Origin: Locusta migratoria
Taxonomy: Eukaryota > Arthropoda > Insecta > Orthoptera > Acrididae
Length of the DNA: 64,000 nucleotides
Reading direction: 5' to 3'
Assembly (NCBI GenBank): GCA_026315105.1
Contig: CM048745.1
Span: forward strand, 541,336,758 to 541,400,757
In this document: one piece after another, positions 34,501-42,064 of the stretch
Numbering within the stretch: position 1 is the first letter of the stretch
Layout of the letters: every line of letters begins with the position of its first letter
Notes under the pieces: model-generated
Told to the model about the DNA's origin: nothing
What the model saw: only the letters and a program-made list of their open reading frames with translations
Database searches by the model: none
Position numbers and translations under genes: made by a program

Positions 34501-37500
34501 ACACACACAAAATATATAATTTAAAAACAAATGTTCAGTTGACCTAGCAGTCAACAATGCGAGGATTGGTTTGAACACCACAGTGCTTTACTAGGCATGG
34601 TCCTGTTTGGAGGTGGCATGCCTTTGCCTTCCTCCGACCTTCGAACTGACTTACCCAGCCAGTTATAGGGGGACATACAGTTTAACATGGGTTCCGAACC
34701 ACGGTGCTACTCGGTATTTTTCACATGAGCAACACTGCCAGAGGTGAAAGAAGTGGAAAGCAACCAATAAAAATCCTAGAACCTGGCGGGGATCGAACCC
34801 ACTACCTTTGGATTTGTAGTCTGGCAGTCTACCACTGTGCACATGAGCAACACTGCCAGAGGTGAAAGAAGTGGAAAGCGACCGATAAAAATCCTAGAAC
34901 CTGGCAGGGATCGAACCCACTACCTTTGGATTTGTAGTCTGGCAGTCTACCACTGTGCAACTGAGGCGCTCAGTTGACCTATGATTTATATATCAAATGA
35001 AGACAGTGATAACAATCAACACAGACATACAAAACCACACATTTACACAGACGCAAGTGTACTTGCGCCTGTGTAATTGTGTGGGTGTGTGTGTATTTGT
35101 TTACCCTCCTTTTTTCTCCCCAAGGTAAGTCTTTCCTGTCCCGGGATTGGAATGACTCCTTATCCACTCCCTTAAAACCCTCATCATTTCCTTTTCCCTC
35201 TCCTTCCCTTCTGCCTGACGAAGCAGCTAGGCTGCGAAAGCTTGTATGTGTGTTTGTGTGTGATTTTATTTATTTTATTTGTTTCTATCGACGAGCCGGT
35301 CCTTTTGGTTAGTCATCTCTTTTCTATTTTTATTTTTGTTTATCCCTCTTATACCTTGGAGTCCATGATAAGAATAACAGCATATGTAACTGCCTTTCAC
35401 TCCATATTAAGAAGCAACGTAATTCCTTCTCTTGGCAAGTTAAAAGAAAACTGCTAATGTTAATGCAAAACAATCAAATATTCCAAAAAAAGTCAAATAA
35501 TGCCATTGGCTGCTGTATACCAGCACCTGACTGGCTAATGTCATATGCAGAGCTTTTGCTACCATCACCACACGTCACACTACTCGACATCAACTTTAAC
35601 CATTCAGGTGAAAGTTTTCTAACTTTTTTCTTGCCAGCATAAAAAAATAAATAAATAAAAAATAATCTTGAGAGATACAAAAGCAAGGAATGAAGATAGA
35701 TCTGTGAACAGTGGTCTTAATACAGAGAGAGATTTATGTGACAAAATTTGAAAAAAAAAAAATGTCAAGTAGGCTAAATATAAAAGCTGAATTTACACTC
35801 ACACTACAAAACAACATTTGCCAATTACCTTTCATTCTTAAATTCATTAAATCTTCTGCAGTGTAATGCGAAAATCGACAGTTGGTTCCAAATACACATT
35901 CACGAGTCTGTTGATATCTCTTGCAAGGGACTTTTGCTGATTCTTCTGCCAGTATGGTCTTTGCATCTAAAATTACAGAAAATATTTATTACTGCATGAT
36001 AGAAACATGATGTTTTGACATAACTACATAAAAGGAAGGCAACTGTAATAGGTAGTATGTATACACACCGGAGCATTGAAGATTTTTATTATTATTTTGC
36101 AAAACTCTGGCCTTTCTGTACAGCATCAGCACAACATAATATCAGTAATTTGTGTATGGTTGCTAAATATACAAAAATTTTTGGAAAACTTGTTCACTTT
36201 TCATCTTTCCATCTAGGCAGCAATAATGATGTTAGGTTTTTACAAATGTCATACTCATCATCTATTGGCAAACTGTTGAGATACTACACATATCCCTTTA
36301 TTAAAATGCAACCAGTGGCAACTGTTGTTGGCCAAGTATTGTAAAGCAGACAAATTTGGAGAAAAGAAATGTGTTCATTGAGGACAGCACAGAGGTGAGT
36401 TCTGAGTGTGTGTTTGGTTGAGCACTATTGATTGCCTGCTGGACATGATCTTTACATGCAGATCTTACTGAGTGTCAGCAACCCAAAATTAATTTTATAG
36501 CTTTTATTCCTACTTACAAGTTTCTCATGGATCCTTTTATTAGACTTCCCTGATATCTAATGGCTAGGCACAGCAAGTTGGTAGCATTATAGTTGAGCAT
36601 ATACATTTTACATTTATCCAGTGCCGAGATTGCAAGCAATATGGGTAGCCATGGAGTTTTCATACTCCTTTTGCAGGACGTAGAGCAAGTTTTGTCTTTG
36701 ATGATATTTGGAATATGATTTTGATGTTAATTTTTCCAGCAGTCTTAGAATCTTGGTTGAAGTCCCCCTTATAGGAAAGAAAACAGATCATCATCTTACC
36801 TTCTTGTAATATGGAAATCAATATGTGCACATTTTGACAGAATAATTTCTTAAGATTTGGAGCTGACAACTCCCTGCAAACCAAAATGTGTAGCAATGTA
36901 TGCCTCTGAACTAATTGATAGCAGGATTTTGCATGCGGTATGTGCGGATGTTCTGTGTATAACTGTAGGCTCTATTGTCTAGCATAGTGCCACACTTATT
37001 CCTTATTAAGACATTCAAGAAAGAAAAATAGTCTACACGATACACTCTCAAACTAACTGCCTCAATCTCAAGTATTTACGCAACACTGTTGTTATGATTT
37101 TGAGGGGACCAAACATCTAGGTATGCAACATTAACTATGCATTTGTGACGTAAATCGTTGTACACAGGCACTCAATACATTGCTGAATCACTTATAGACC
37201 TACATCATTCACAAAGTTATATCTACAATAATAAGGAAAATGAGTTTATTACAGTTACGTACAGGTTTGTTCAAGTCTTCTTTGTATCAACTATCCAGTG
37301 CACAAATTTATATTAATAACTATACTGGTTCATAAAGTGTGTCATGTATGAAAAATAGTTCTACCAACTGAAACACAAAAAAGGGGGTCCTCAAATGGAC
37401 ATAGAACAAATGTTCAGCCTAGATAGGTATTCAGAGAAAGAGAAGAGACATTGTAGCAAACCAGAGAGAAAGGTAAGAAGACAGGAAGCATTGCCTTCTT

Positions 37501-38545
37501 CTTTGCAGTGATCCACTCTCAACCAAAATATCATGGTTCCATGGAAAATGTGTCATCAAAATCTTCTTACCACAATGAATGGTGAAAAATAGGCCTATTC
37601 CTGGTTCTGCGAAGTATCCAATGAATCTACACATAGGAAACTTGTGGTTTAGTATTCTGTGTTCATTTTGACATTCATCTAAAAAATATTGTGAGGAACA
37701 CACAGACATCAGAAGTAGTGGATCACAACTGCAATAAAGAACTTAAAGATGCTGCACAGAGCCAGTGACTATTGAGGAAGCATAATTAAAGGATAAGTCT
37801 TTATGAATATCTTGTTAACAGGGTATATAATACGCACATAATGTAATATCACAATGAAATGTAAGTAATCGTTAAGAACTTTCAAATTATTCACATATTT
37901 TAAATTATTCCCTTGGAAAGAATCAAAGTAGTAGGTAGTCCATAAACGGAACCTTGATAAATCGTAAGTTACAGGTTGTCTAAGGCATTTGGAGTTTTCT
38001 ATCTTATGGAAAGTGGCCACTGAACAATAACTCTTATCGAGAAGGTATTAGACTTATATACGTTCGAACAAAACGCTACTACAAATCGGTTAATCTATCA
38101 TTAGTGAGGTTAACTGAGGAGCAATACACACAAACATTGCAAATCAGCGTGCAAGAATTTTATTTTTGTTTTATAATCTAACAAAAGAACGTTACGTCAC
38201 AGTTCAAAAGCAGGAGACAGATCACAACTGTCGGATGACCAGTTAGACGTGGGCTATTGCGTTTTCACAAAATACTAGTACAAATGTTTTATCACATCAT
38301 ATTAGGCGTAGGGTCTACATGATTTCATTAAGTTCTCTAGAACACGTTAACATTACATTAACATACAGTCACACAGTACCTCTCCACTATGCTATGTTAT
38401 AAACATACTGTACCATACCTCGAAAAGCATCATAATGTTCTTTTCTCAATCTCACGTGCATTGACCCTGATATGTGCTTTTTCCTCGCTTCATAATCATC
38501 AACAAATGATCTATCACAATAATCACAGTAATAACGTTTCCCCAT
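14775..38545 (-). CDS. ZMAT5: U11/U12 small nuclear ribonucleoprotein 20 kDa protein (ZMAT5), three exons
   Basis: Spliced product of three exons (38545-38419, 35966-35829, 15034-14775) is 174 residues plus stop, close to the roughly 170 residues of vertebrate ZMAT5. All junctions use GT/AG borders and are phase 1, so the frame is continuous. The N-terminus starts MGKRYYCDYCDRSF and holds a U1C-type finger (C7, C10, H24, H30). Exon 2 holds a CCCH finger with spacing C-x8-C-x5-C-x3-H (C57, C66, C72, H76). Exon 3 starts VEEEERLERER, carries a WLQKR motif and ends ETWG. Known role of the family: a component of the U11/U12 di-snRNP of the minor spliceosome, acting in the nucleus on U12-type introns. 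The start is the first ATG directly before the finger. Intron 2 is 20.8 kb and full of mobile elements and a viral copy; intron 1 is 2.4 kb. All three exons appear intact, so I take the gene as functional. No other host gene is as well supported here. Confidence 0.93.
15850..16475 (+). pseudogene. Endogenous densovirus capsid gene, N-terminal part with phospholipase A2 domain
   Basis: The frame at 16052-16309 begins with decayed VP1 sequence and holds the parvoviral phospholipase A2 domain: glycine-rich calcium loop GYYVGPGN, then KEHNIEYDRLL, where the catalytic His-Asp pair reads His-Asn. It stops at 16309; a further lysine-rich frame (from about 16388) runs to MPNNK at 16475, where a GTATGT follows. 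In this family the domain serves escape from the endosome during entry; here it is broken by stops and frameshifts upstream (15850-16050) and after the domain. The strand and order fit an ambisense densovirus capsid gene. Flanked on the right by a (TA)n tract. Confidence 0.85.
16482..16540. repeat. (TA)n microsatellite
   Basis: About 28 TA units, immediately left of the Penelope insertion and within the putative viral intron. Confidence 0.98.
16660..16706 (-). ncRNA. Hammerhead-ribozyme-like motif, left Penelope arm
   Basis: Minus strand reads CTGAAGA, A, stem GCTGCC-AGT-GGTGGC, then GAAAGCTT. Same as the right arm copy (19784-19815). Confidence 0.55.
16980..18144 (-). pseudogene. Penelope RT/GIY-YIG, left arm
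   Basis: Two overlapping frames (18144-17281 and 17420-16980) form one protein with a frameshift near 17300. The first holds the RT box WYRFIDDIFMLWTN and FLDVDLHLSNG; the second holds the endonuclease: VIYQLTCLHC, FYVGMTSNKLSIRMNGH. N-terminal RT motifs are missing because the arm begins at MGTRMAPSYANLFMG. Differences from the right arm are few, so both arose together recently. Confidence 0.9.
18193..19509 (+). CDS. Penelope RT/GIY-YIG, right arm
   Basis: An open frame of 438 residues. RT motifs: MGTRMATSYANLFMG (about residue 48), catalytic WYRFIDDIFMIWTN (about residue 83), FLDVDLHL. A Pro-rich linker with CNRPHCKTCP follows, then the GIY-YIG endonuclease with VIYQLTC, FYVGMTSNKLSIRMNGHR and a His/Leu-rich end. 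The N-terminal third of RT is missing by 5' truncation, so activity is unlikely though no stop interrupts it. In this family the RT copies the element and the GIY-YIG domain nicks target DNA. Confidence 0.9.
   Translation: MEYFLSRRPPTSLPKTSFLNTLASFILTHNFFIFKGQTNQQLKGTAMGTRMATSYANLFMGRLEEAFLDTQACQPKVWYRFIDDIFMIWTNSEEELQNFLSNLNSFGPIKFTWSYSKSHATFLDVDLHLSNGQLHTSVHIKPTNKQQYLHYDSCHPFHIKRSLPYSLGLRGKRVCSSPKSLNQYTNNLITAFTSRSYPPDLVQKQITRATSSFFQIQNLPPKNPRSAPFVTIYLPGLERTLNVALQQGYDFLKSCPEMRSILNDILPTPPRVSFHRPPNLHNLLVHPYETPKPPSLPSGSNPCNRPHCKTCPTHPSTTTYSSPVTRKVYTIKGRATCDSTHVIYQLTCLHCEAFYVGMTSNKLSIRMNGHRQTVFVGNEDHPVAKHALVHDQHILAQCYTVQVIWILPTDTNLSDLRRWELALQLILSSHCPPGLNLR
19784..19815 (+). ncRNA. Hammerhead-ribozyme-like motif, right Penelope arm
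   Basis: CTGAAGA at 19784-19790, one extra A, then stem II of 6 pairs (19792-19797 with 19801-19806, loop AGT, two G-U pairs), then GAA and the self-complementary AGCT followed by T at the predicted cleavage place. Hammerheads are known in Penelope-like elements. The extra base before stem II and the weak stem I are deviations. Confidence 0.55.
19990..20869 (+). pseudogene. Endogenous densovirus capsid gene, central part
   Basis: Begins NYDRPPWECSNWNQM after the putative acceptor, passes through a Ser/Gly/Lys-rich region (20120-20340), then reads in broken frames PLAEIPVDSPF and EFDLLPDCKRI, followed by ARNPRTAFPTNSSDSK and LKIPGVNVKPTAFGAPME. The order and spacing fit densovirus structural protein beta-barrel sequence. 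At least three stops or frameshifts occur. It ends where the Tc1-like element begins. Confidence 0.82.
20872..22162 (-). mobile_element. Tc1-like DNA transposon (1291 bp) inserted in the viral copy
   Basis: Inverted ends: left CACTACTGACAATTGAAATT, right the reverse complement of ...GGCCAAGATAG, both with the core ATTGCTACACCA, flanked by TA at 20870-20871 and 22163-22164. Minus strand encodes a decayed transposase: HTH part MMPRVRRRNAYLHVFNFDKG (frame 21938-21684), WVHEWRDHDSCIRVWRH and TFQQDNAR-type remnants. Same family as the 47.4-48.8 kb element. Confidence 0.9.
21150..21938 (-). pseudogene. Tc1-like transposase, degraded
   Basis: N-terminal HTH domain in frame 21938-21684 with ITVSKIWNRWV, then frame jumps. 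Blocks for the DDE domain survive in two overlapping frames: ECTLEACIRHCHTGISPGMM, and PLLYPSFDPYKTPHFSRIMHD. Multiple stops and a deletion between the HTH and the DDE part. Not functional. Confidence 0.8.
22165..22605 (+). pseudogene. Endogenous densovirus capsid gene, C-terminal part
   Basis: Broken frames continue after the Tc1-like element: ERKRDT, then YNTLIEKADIASAC, and at 22561-22605 the C-terminal phrase HIGINPTYGLSTSS, the kind of ending found in densovirus capsid proteins. Stops occur at several places. Confidence 0.7.
22595..23190 (-). pseudogene. Possible densovirus non-structural (NS1-like) fragment
   Basis: The minus frame 23020-22595 contains KKVLFLLMSYNCIPPENI followed by PKLKLFFFYMGFELP, and ends at the end of the capsid gene. 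In ambisense densoviruses the non-structural and capsid genes converge at this point, so position and strand fit. Motifs are weak: no Walker A is intact. It may instead belong to the neighbouring Penelope sequence or to something unknown. Confidence 0.35.
23190..25250 (-). mobile_element. Penelope-like element, second family, heavily decayed
   Basis: Minus strand, 5' to 3': SPEDNGFTTVALHRGYNLAE (frame 24685-24476, N-terminal RT region), then AFIDDIFVVWNHDKETLLNF (RT catalytic box, frame 23969-23718) and TFLYVDLHLVESHIHTSV, then a Pro-rich linker and HIIYLLTCVRFTALFAGM (GIY-YIG start, near 23270). Many stops. The endonuclease is cut off at about 23190. Confidence 0.8.
25251..25990. other. No feature recognised
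   Basis: Contains a G/T-rich stretch (25551-25630) with a G-run and short frames without recognisable domains. Confidence 0.4.
26002..26312 (+). repeat. 5' LTR of the second Gypsy provirus, with tRNA-like module
   Basis: Begins TGCCATGAGTCTTCTGATGG and ends about 26312 before TTTGGTGGAGGTGGCGGG, the same internal start as the 6.8-12.5 kb provirus. Opens with a tRNA-like block (26025-26090) with CAGTGGTTAGCG and TGTTCAATTCC, then the shared A/T-rich string TTTATTTCTTTGTA. ATAT precedes it, but no 3' LTR was found to confirm the duplication. Confidence 0.7.
26390..27480 (+). pseudogene. Gypsy gag, second provirus
   Basis: Frames contain AVTQLHIRHPSVFSGETGQ and HPNKWIKGF (capsid start), then SYIHDVL-type sequence at 26799 (MYIHDVLVLCYTLNPDMTEAD) and the tail RTQCDEWPHPTMTYAAATKQQ. 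The CCHC knuckle region near 27180-27240 is decayed. Several frameshifts and stops. Confidence 0.82.
27497..28120 (+). pseudogene. Gypsy protease and start of RT, second provirus
   Basis: Protease motif ALVNSGASFSVLSN: the catalytic DSG reads NSG, so the active Asp is lost. Later ILGWDFL, then in the next frame MKEIYIPAAIISITGGRGETW, the region before RT. The frame breaks at about 28116. Confidence 0.82.
28130..29550. other. Unrecognised 1.4-kb sequence inside the second Gypsy provirus
   Basis: The Gypsy reading ends near the KECVLQSF phrase and resumes at 29625 with GTDEPVQDGELN, the expected next block. The sequence between has no coding signal I recognise; short frames exist on both strands (for instance 29361-29050 minus). 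It may be an insertion, but no terminal repeats or duplications were found. Confidence 0.45.
29552..30530 (+). pseudogene. Gypsy RT remnant and RNase H, second provirus
   Basis: GTDEPVQDGELNTIDE, then a jump over the RT palm to LKCVQTAKLCFNPKKCLFIA and HLVNGDGVHPDPDKVHA, the connection, then RNase H with ECLAVIWAINKFRPYLF-type sequence (frames around 30241-30340) and DNQSLCWLTSLKDPSGRLA. RT catalytic box absent by deletion. RNase H first Asp lies in a broken frame near 30130. Confidence 0.82.
30540..31120 (+). pseudogene. Gypsy integrase zinc-binding remnant, second provirus
   Basis: Reads LIKGTLYKSNYNPLGPKW and YYWQGLCPSVKQYASHCKEC in broken frames, the HHCC region before integrase. The catalytic core is missing except for fragments; sequence similarity fades near 31120. 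Confidence 0.65.
31121..32930. other. AT-rich stretch, no recognised gene
   Basis: Very AT-rich from 31440 to 31800. Overlapping frames at 31844-32105 (minus) have no recognised domain. The sequence at 32226-32275 resembles 34259-34320 (see findings), suggesting a repeat family. Confidence 0.4.
32931..34140 (-). mobile_element. CR1/Jockey-type LINE, 5'-truncated
   Basis: Minus strand: RT remnants SERTQYVVVEGRSLSKTEVI, then C-terminal TKYPGLTAMNNLNWKEHTEN and RRAAHFVLSRFRGERV. The 3' end near 32931 shows GTAGAT repeats on the minus strand. It is interrupted by stops and frameshifts. Its 3' UTR holds a 75-bp tandem duplication (32937-33087). Related copies at 58.0-59.6, 61.55-62.2 and 63.56-64.0 kb. 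Confidence 0.85.
32937..33087. repeat. 75-bp perfect tandem duplication in LINE 3' region
   Basis: The unit starting CATCTACATAAATATTCTGC occurs at 32937 and again at 33012 with no mismatch that I can see. Confidence 0.93.
34547..34969 (-). mobile_element. tRNA-derived SINE (family 2) with internal duplication
   Basis: Flanked by the 12-base duplication TCAGTTGACCTA (34535-34546 and 34970-34981). On the minus strand the head has TTGCACAGTGGTAGACTGCC (A box) and GGTTCGATCCC (B box). A 118-bp unit is repeated (34722-34839 and 34840-34957), so the second B box is also present. Related decayed copy at 60280-60625. Confidence 0.9.
35050..35345 (+). mobile_element. Penelope-like element, 3' tail only
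   Basis: Matches the tail of the 16.5-19.9 kb elements from TGTGTATTTGTTTACC through GACGAGCCGGTCCTTTTGG. No coding sequence. It lies 480 bases beyond exon 2 on the intron side. Confidence 0.88.
35215..35245 (+). ncRNA. Hammerhead-ribozyme-like motif, third Penelope copy
   Basis: CTGACGA, one A, stem GCAGC-TAG-GCTGC (5 perfect pairs), GAA then AGCT and T. Compared with the 19.78-kb motif the stem differs on both sides yet still pairs. Three further pairs (TGC before CTGA with GTA after the predicted cleavage base) could start stem I. Confidence 0.6.
35829..35966 (-). CDS. ZMAT5: ZMAT5 exon 2 (CCCH zinc finger)
   Basis: 138 nt, preceded by acceptor ...AATTTTAG and followed by donor GTAATT. 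It is too short for a standard ORF list but reads through without a stop. It encodes the CCCH finger with the motif FGTNCRFSH, the signature of ZMAT5 and related spliceosomal CCCH proteins. The phase-1 junctions on both sides match exons 1 and 3. Confidence 0.92.
35967..38418 (-). other. ZMAT5: ZMAT5 intron 1 (2.45 kb)
   Basis: Bounded by donor GTATGG and acceptor ...AATTTTAG. No transposon that I recognise. Confidence 0.88.
38419..38545 (-). CDS. ZMAT5: ZMAT5 exon 1 (start codon and U1C-type zinc finger)
   Basis: The ATG is at 38545-38543. The exon codes for 42 residues plus one base and ends CGAG before the donor GTATGG (GT at 38418-38417). It contains the complete C2H2 finger, C-x2-C-x13-H-x5-H, the matrin/U1C type that opens ZMAT5. 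An upstream in-frame ATG exists at 38590, but the family starts with MGKR, so the inner ATG is preferred. Confidence 0.92.
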
Positions 38546-39420
38546 CTTAAAATAAATAATACACTTCCGTACACTATTCGGACATATCAAATCAGCCGGT
38601 CACGAAATAAACAAACAAAACCTTCAGCTGTTATGCTAGCAGGGCTGCCAACAATTCAGTCAGAAACGGCTAAAATATAATTTACGTGTTGAATAAACAG
38701 GCCGCGCACTTTTTCGTGGCCCCTCTGTGATCGGCAGATGTCATCCGAGTTCGTGTGTCTACGGAATGTTTATGTTCTCTACCAACCTTACCTCGTAACA
38801 GCATTGCACATCGTAGACCTCGTCAATGTATTGTTGATTTGTGTTTGGTATTGATTATTGCCTTCCGCTTTATTTGCTAAAATAAGTCCACATACCCCGA
38901 CGACTTCTTTTACAAAAAGGAATACTTGAAAGACGTGTGAGGAATGTTAATTCCGATTGTTATTCATTTGCGACAATACAAATAGGCAGAAAGCATTGCT
39001 ACACCCGCTTAATAAATCCCTTAAAAATATTTATATTTCGTAGATATACGTTCCAGTTTTCTATTTCTCAAACATTAAAGTGATAATTTTGAGTTCCATT
39101 TGTGACGCTTTAAGCCCGTACAGGTTTCTTTTAAAACCTGTAAGCTATAGGCCATGAGCTGGCAGCATTGGGAGAAAGAAGCGGGGCTTGTTCTAACAGC
39201 CAATGCGCTATGAGCTGAATGCAAGCAGGCTTCAGCTCCCAACATTCTCCGCTCAGGGGCCACGTTTCAGTGCGAGAACTGTATAAAAATTGAGGAAACA
39301 CATCATGAAAATAAATATGATAGTCCTCATATTTCATTGCCTCATTTCATTTATTGCTGCTGCAGGTTTCCCTGGTGTATACAGCATCGTACGTGCATCG
39401 TACCAACAACCAACAAGCTA
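38546..39420. promoter_or_regulatory. Upstream region of ZMAT5 and possible divergent short frame
   Basis: Holds the ZMAT5 5' side and, on the opposite strand, TATAAAAA at 39280-39288 followed by a 40-codon frame at 39305-39427 with a hydrophobic start (MKINMIVLIFHCLISFIAAA). No promoter element for ZMAT5 is recognised with confidence. Confidence 0.25.
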
Positions 39421-39427
39421 CTCATAA
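39305..39427 (+). CDS. Short open frame with signal-peptide-like start (hypothetical)
   Basis: 40 codons: a Lys, a hydrophobic core and Ala-Ala-Ala-Gly, then a polar tail to TAA at 39425-39427. It resembles a secreted peptide start, but the TATA-like box is only about 20 bases upstream of the ATG, which is too close unless translation begins at a later ATG. The TAA lies in the target duplication of the hAT insertion. Could be chance. Confidence 0.2.
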   Translation: MKINMIVLIFHCLISFIAAAGFPGVYSIVRASYQQPTSYS

Positions 39428-39715
39428 GCAGTGTTGCCAATTGAAAGGTTAATAACTCGCTTTTCGGGTAAAATTTTGGTCGGTGGGTATTTTGGAGGGT
39501 AAAATGAAATGGCGGGTATTTTCAGGGTAATTTGATACCAAACATTTTTGTTTATATTCAAAGCGTGCAACTTTTTTAATATGAGAATATCATAATTCTG
39601 ACAGGTACCGTAAGCTGGGGTTACTTTGGCCCTTTACGGGTAACTTTGGGCCACTCGTCGGAAAAGTTTTAATTTATTCCCGGCGAAAGTATCGGCGCTA
39701 GCATGGAACAAATAA

Positions 39716-40645
39716 AGGTCAATTCACACTGTCCGTCACGTCAACGTCACGTCACGGAACCGTCACGTCAAGTTGTATTCACACTGTCCGTCCGTGTCCG
39801 TCACGTCAATTCGTCCATCTCAATACGCGATGTTGAAAGTGAGGTTATATGAGTGGCGATCTGTTATGTAGAGAGTCATAGTTTAATACTAGAAATGGGA
39901 AACAACAACGCTAAATGTTATTAACGGCCAAAGAAAACTTTACAGTGTATGTTTATGGCCAACTTACTGGAAACTGAAACAACATTTCAAGACATCGACA
40001 ACTATTTTCAAGCGAAAAAATAAAAAAATATGAAGACATCAAACCATGCTTGTAAGAGCATAAATAGCGCCTGTATACTTTAACCATTACGATTTGCTCG
40101 CTGACGTTGTTAATATCGTCGTAAACAACTGAATTTTTGTGTTTCATTAGAACTGACATTTTCATTTAAAGTGTTATTTAATGAAAAATGCGTAATCAAA
40201 TTACAATCTTATTCAAATAAACAGTTTGCTTCAGTCGTTTCTGTTACAATGTTACGTACCATAAACCATTTTTTGGTTTCAGATATCCGACCTCGATTTT
40301 AGGGGGACACTCAATTGACAAAAATATTTAAGTCGTCATGAAACATTTGAGATTTACCCCTAAAACGAAGGAAAACAACAACACAAAGATGAATAATACA
40401 CATTTGCATATAAACAGTACAATCGTCGACTGCAACACGTAATTCGCGTGACGAAAATAGGTTAACTTCCGATGTTAGCAGACGGCCGTTCCGTCAAAAC
40501 ATTCTTCTCGAGAAAGCTTGACGGACGTTGACGTGACGTGACGGTCCGGTGACGGACAGTGTGAATGCCGCCATTAGAAATACATTGCGGAATGTTCTGA
40601 CGGACGGTGACGTGACGTGACGTGACGGACAGTGTGAATTGGCCT
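39716..40645. mobile_element. PIF/Harbinger-like non-autonomous element (930 bp)
   Basis: Ends AGGTCAATTCACACTGTCCG (left) and AGGCCAATTCACACTGTCCG (right, reverse complement), flanked by TAA at 39713-39715 and 40646-40648, the three-base target of Harbinger elements. The subterminal zones are packed with GTCCGTCACGTCA-type repeats, also inside the element at 39778-39800 and 40515-40560. No transposase frame. Confidence 0.88.
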
Positions 40646-41004
40646 TAAGGCAGTGTGCATTCACAATGTCGAACGAACAATCTAGAAGGCTGTGAGTTTC
40701 ACGAAGTCAAATTGTGTTGGCACCACTGTAGTTTTAGTTGTTTACCAAAATTTTAGCGGCTGTTACGACTCCGAAACTTTTGCCTGGACAAATTACGTCA
40801 GTGAACCTAAAAATAAGGTGAGTGCAAATTTACATTCTGTTATTATTACGTAAGAAGATGGAAATCTGTCGCTTGTGTGAAACACGGTTTAGATTATGAA
40901 ATTGTCAGTTATGGAAAATGGTGCGCATTTTTGCATAAATTGATTCTGTATCTCATAGTTAACAATGTTCTGTTTATATTTGTTTCAGATCTTATACGTC
41001 TCAA

Positions 41005-42064
41005 AATGCATAGAGGATATAGAAAAGAACTTCGATCACGAAATTGTGGTAATTATAAACCGGAAATTTTGGAAGAAAAGTATCAATTAAAAGGACTTCA
41101 TACAAAAAAAACAGAGGGCATTTGTGTTGCCTCGCTTACGTCGTTTACCAGGAACAAAAGGATTAATTGGGGATAATCTTTCAGCTCATATAAACCCATC
41201 AGTTATAAGTTTGTGTAAAGAACATGACATAAAAATTTGTCTTCCACCAAATTCTACACACATAACACAGTCACTTGACGGGCATGGAGAAAGATTCTCA
41301 GATCATGGAAAGACTCCCATGACAGCTATTCCTACTCAGTTCTTCCGATAGATGTATTTCCTGCTATGCTCTCAAAACGTTTATCTGTACTTGAACAAAA
41401 TCAAGCTGAAAAATTTGAACGCTGGTTTTAAGAAATGTAGCATTTGTCCCATAGATAAAACTCAACTTTTGTAATGAATACCAGGATTCCATGCCGTTGA
41501 CAGTTCCGTTGTAGGAGTCACGTTTCTGAAAACATTGGATGACAAACGTAAAAGTGTATTAATTGGCACATAAATAAGGAAACGTCGAAGAAAAATTGAT
41601 CTGACTGCAGTATCACACCAGAAGACATAGTACAGCCCTGTCATAGCAGAGATGTAGCTGACAGCATCAAAAGGAGAAGGGGAAGACCATCCAAGATTGT
41701 TTCTGATTCAACAGATTCTTCAGAGAATGAGGATGAAATCATGCTAGAATCTGATGCTGATTCTGAAACTTTCTGAGATTTAGAAGGTGGTGTTCATCAC
41801 CAAACCATTTTAAAAGGAAAACTCACAGTTGGGGATTATGTCACAGTTTTGTACGATAACGAAGAGTATCCTGGAATTGTGACAGAGCTGAGTGAGGAAG
41901 GAGCTAATGTAAATTGCATGGAAAAGACCAAATCATATTACAAGCGGCCAGAACAAAAAGATGAACTTTTTTACAAATGGGAGGATTTGATAAGAATTAT
42001 AAATCCACCACGACCAACCAAGTGTGGTTACTTTCAAGTCCCGGAACTTCATCTATTTATTTAA
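41005..42064 (+). pseudogene. pogo/Tigger transposase with C-terminal barrel-like domain
   Basis: Starts MHRGYRKELRSRN (HTH start). After an internal deletion the DDE part appears: GLIGDNLSAHINPSVISLC with the second Asp, LPPNSTHITQSLDGH near the third Asp, then in another frame WKDSHDSYSYSVLPIDVFPA and RWF-KKCSICPIDK. The end frame (41849-42064) holds VGDYVTVLYDNEEYPGIVTE and FYKWEDLIRIINPP, a Tudor/SH3-like strand pattern. Several frameshifts and stops. Confidence 0.75.

Larger units (their letters stand above)
15035..35828 (-). other. ZMAT5: ZMAT5 intron 2 (20.8 kb)
   Basis: Donor GTAATT at 35828-35823 and acceptor CAG ending at 15035. Contents: endogenous densovirus copy, two Penelope insertions, Tc1-like element, Gypsy provirus remnant, CR1/Jockey LINE, SINE, Penelope tail. 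The stretch 15100-15780 next to exon 3 shows only a C-run (15633-15646) and no recognised element. Confidence 0.9.
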
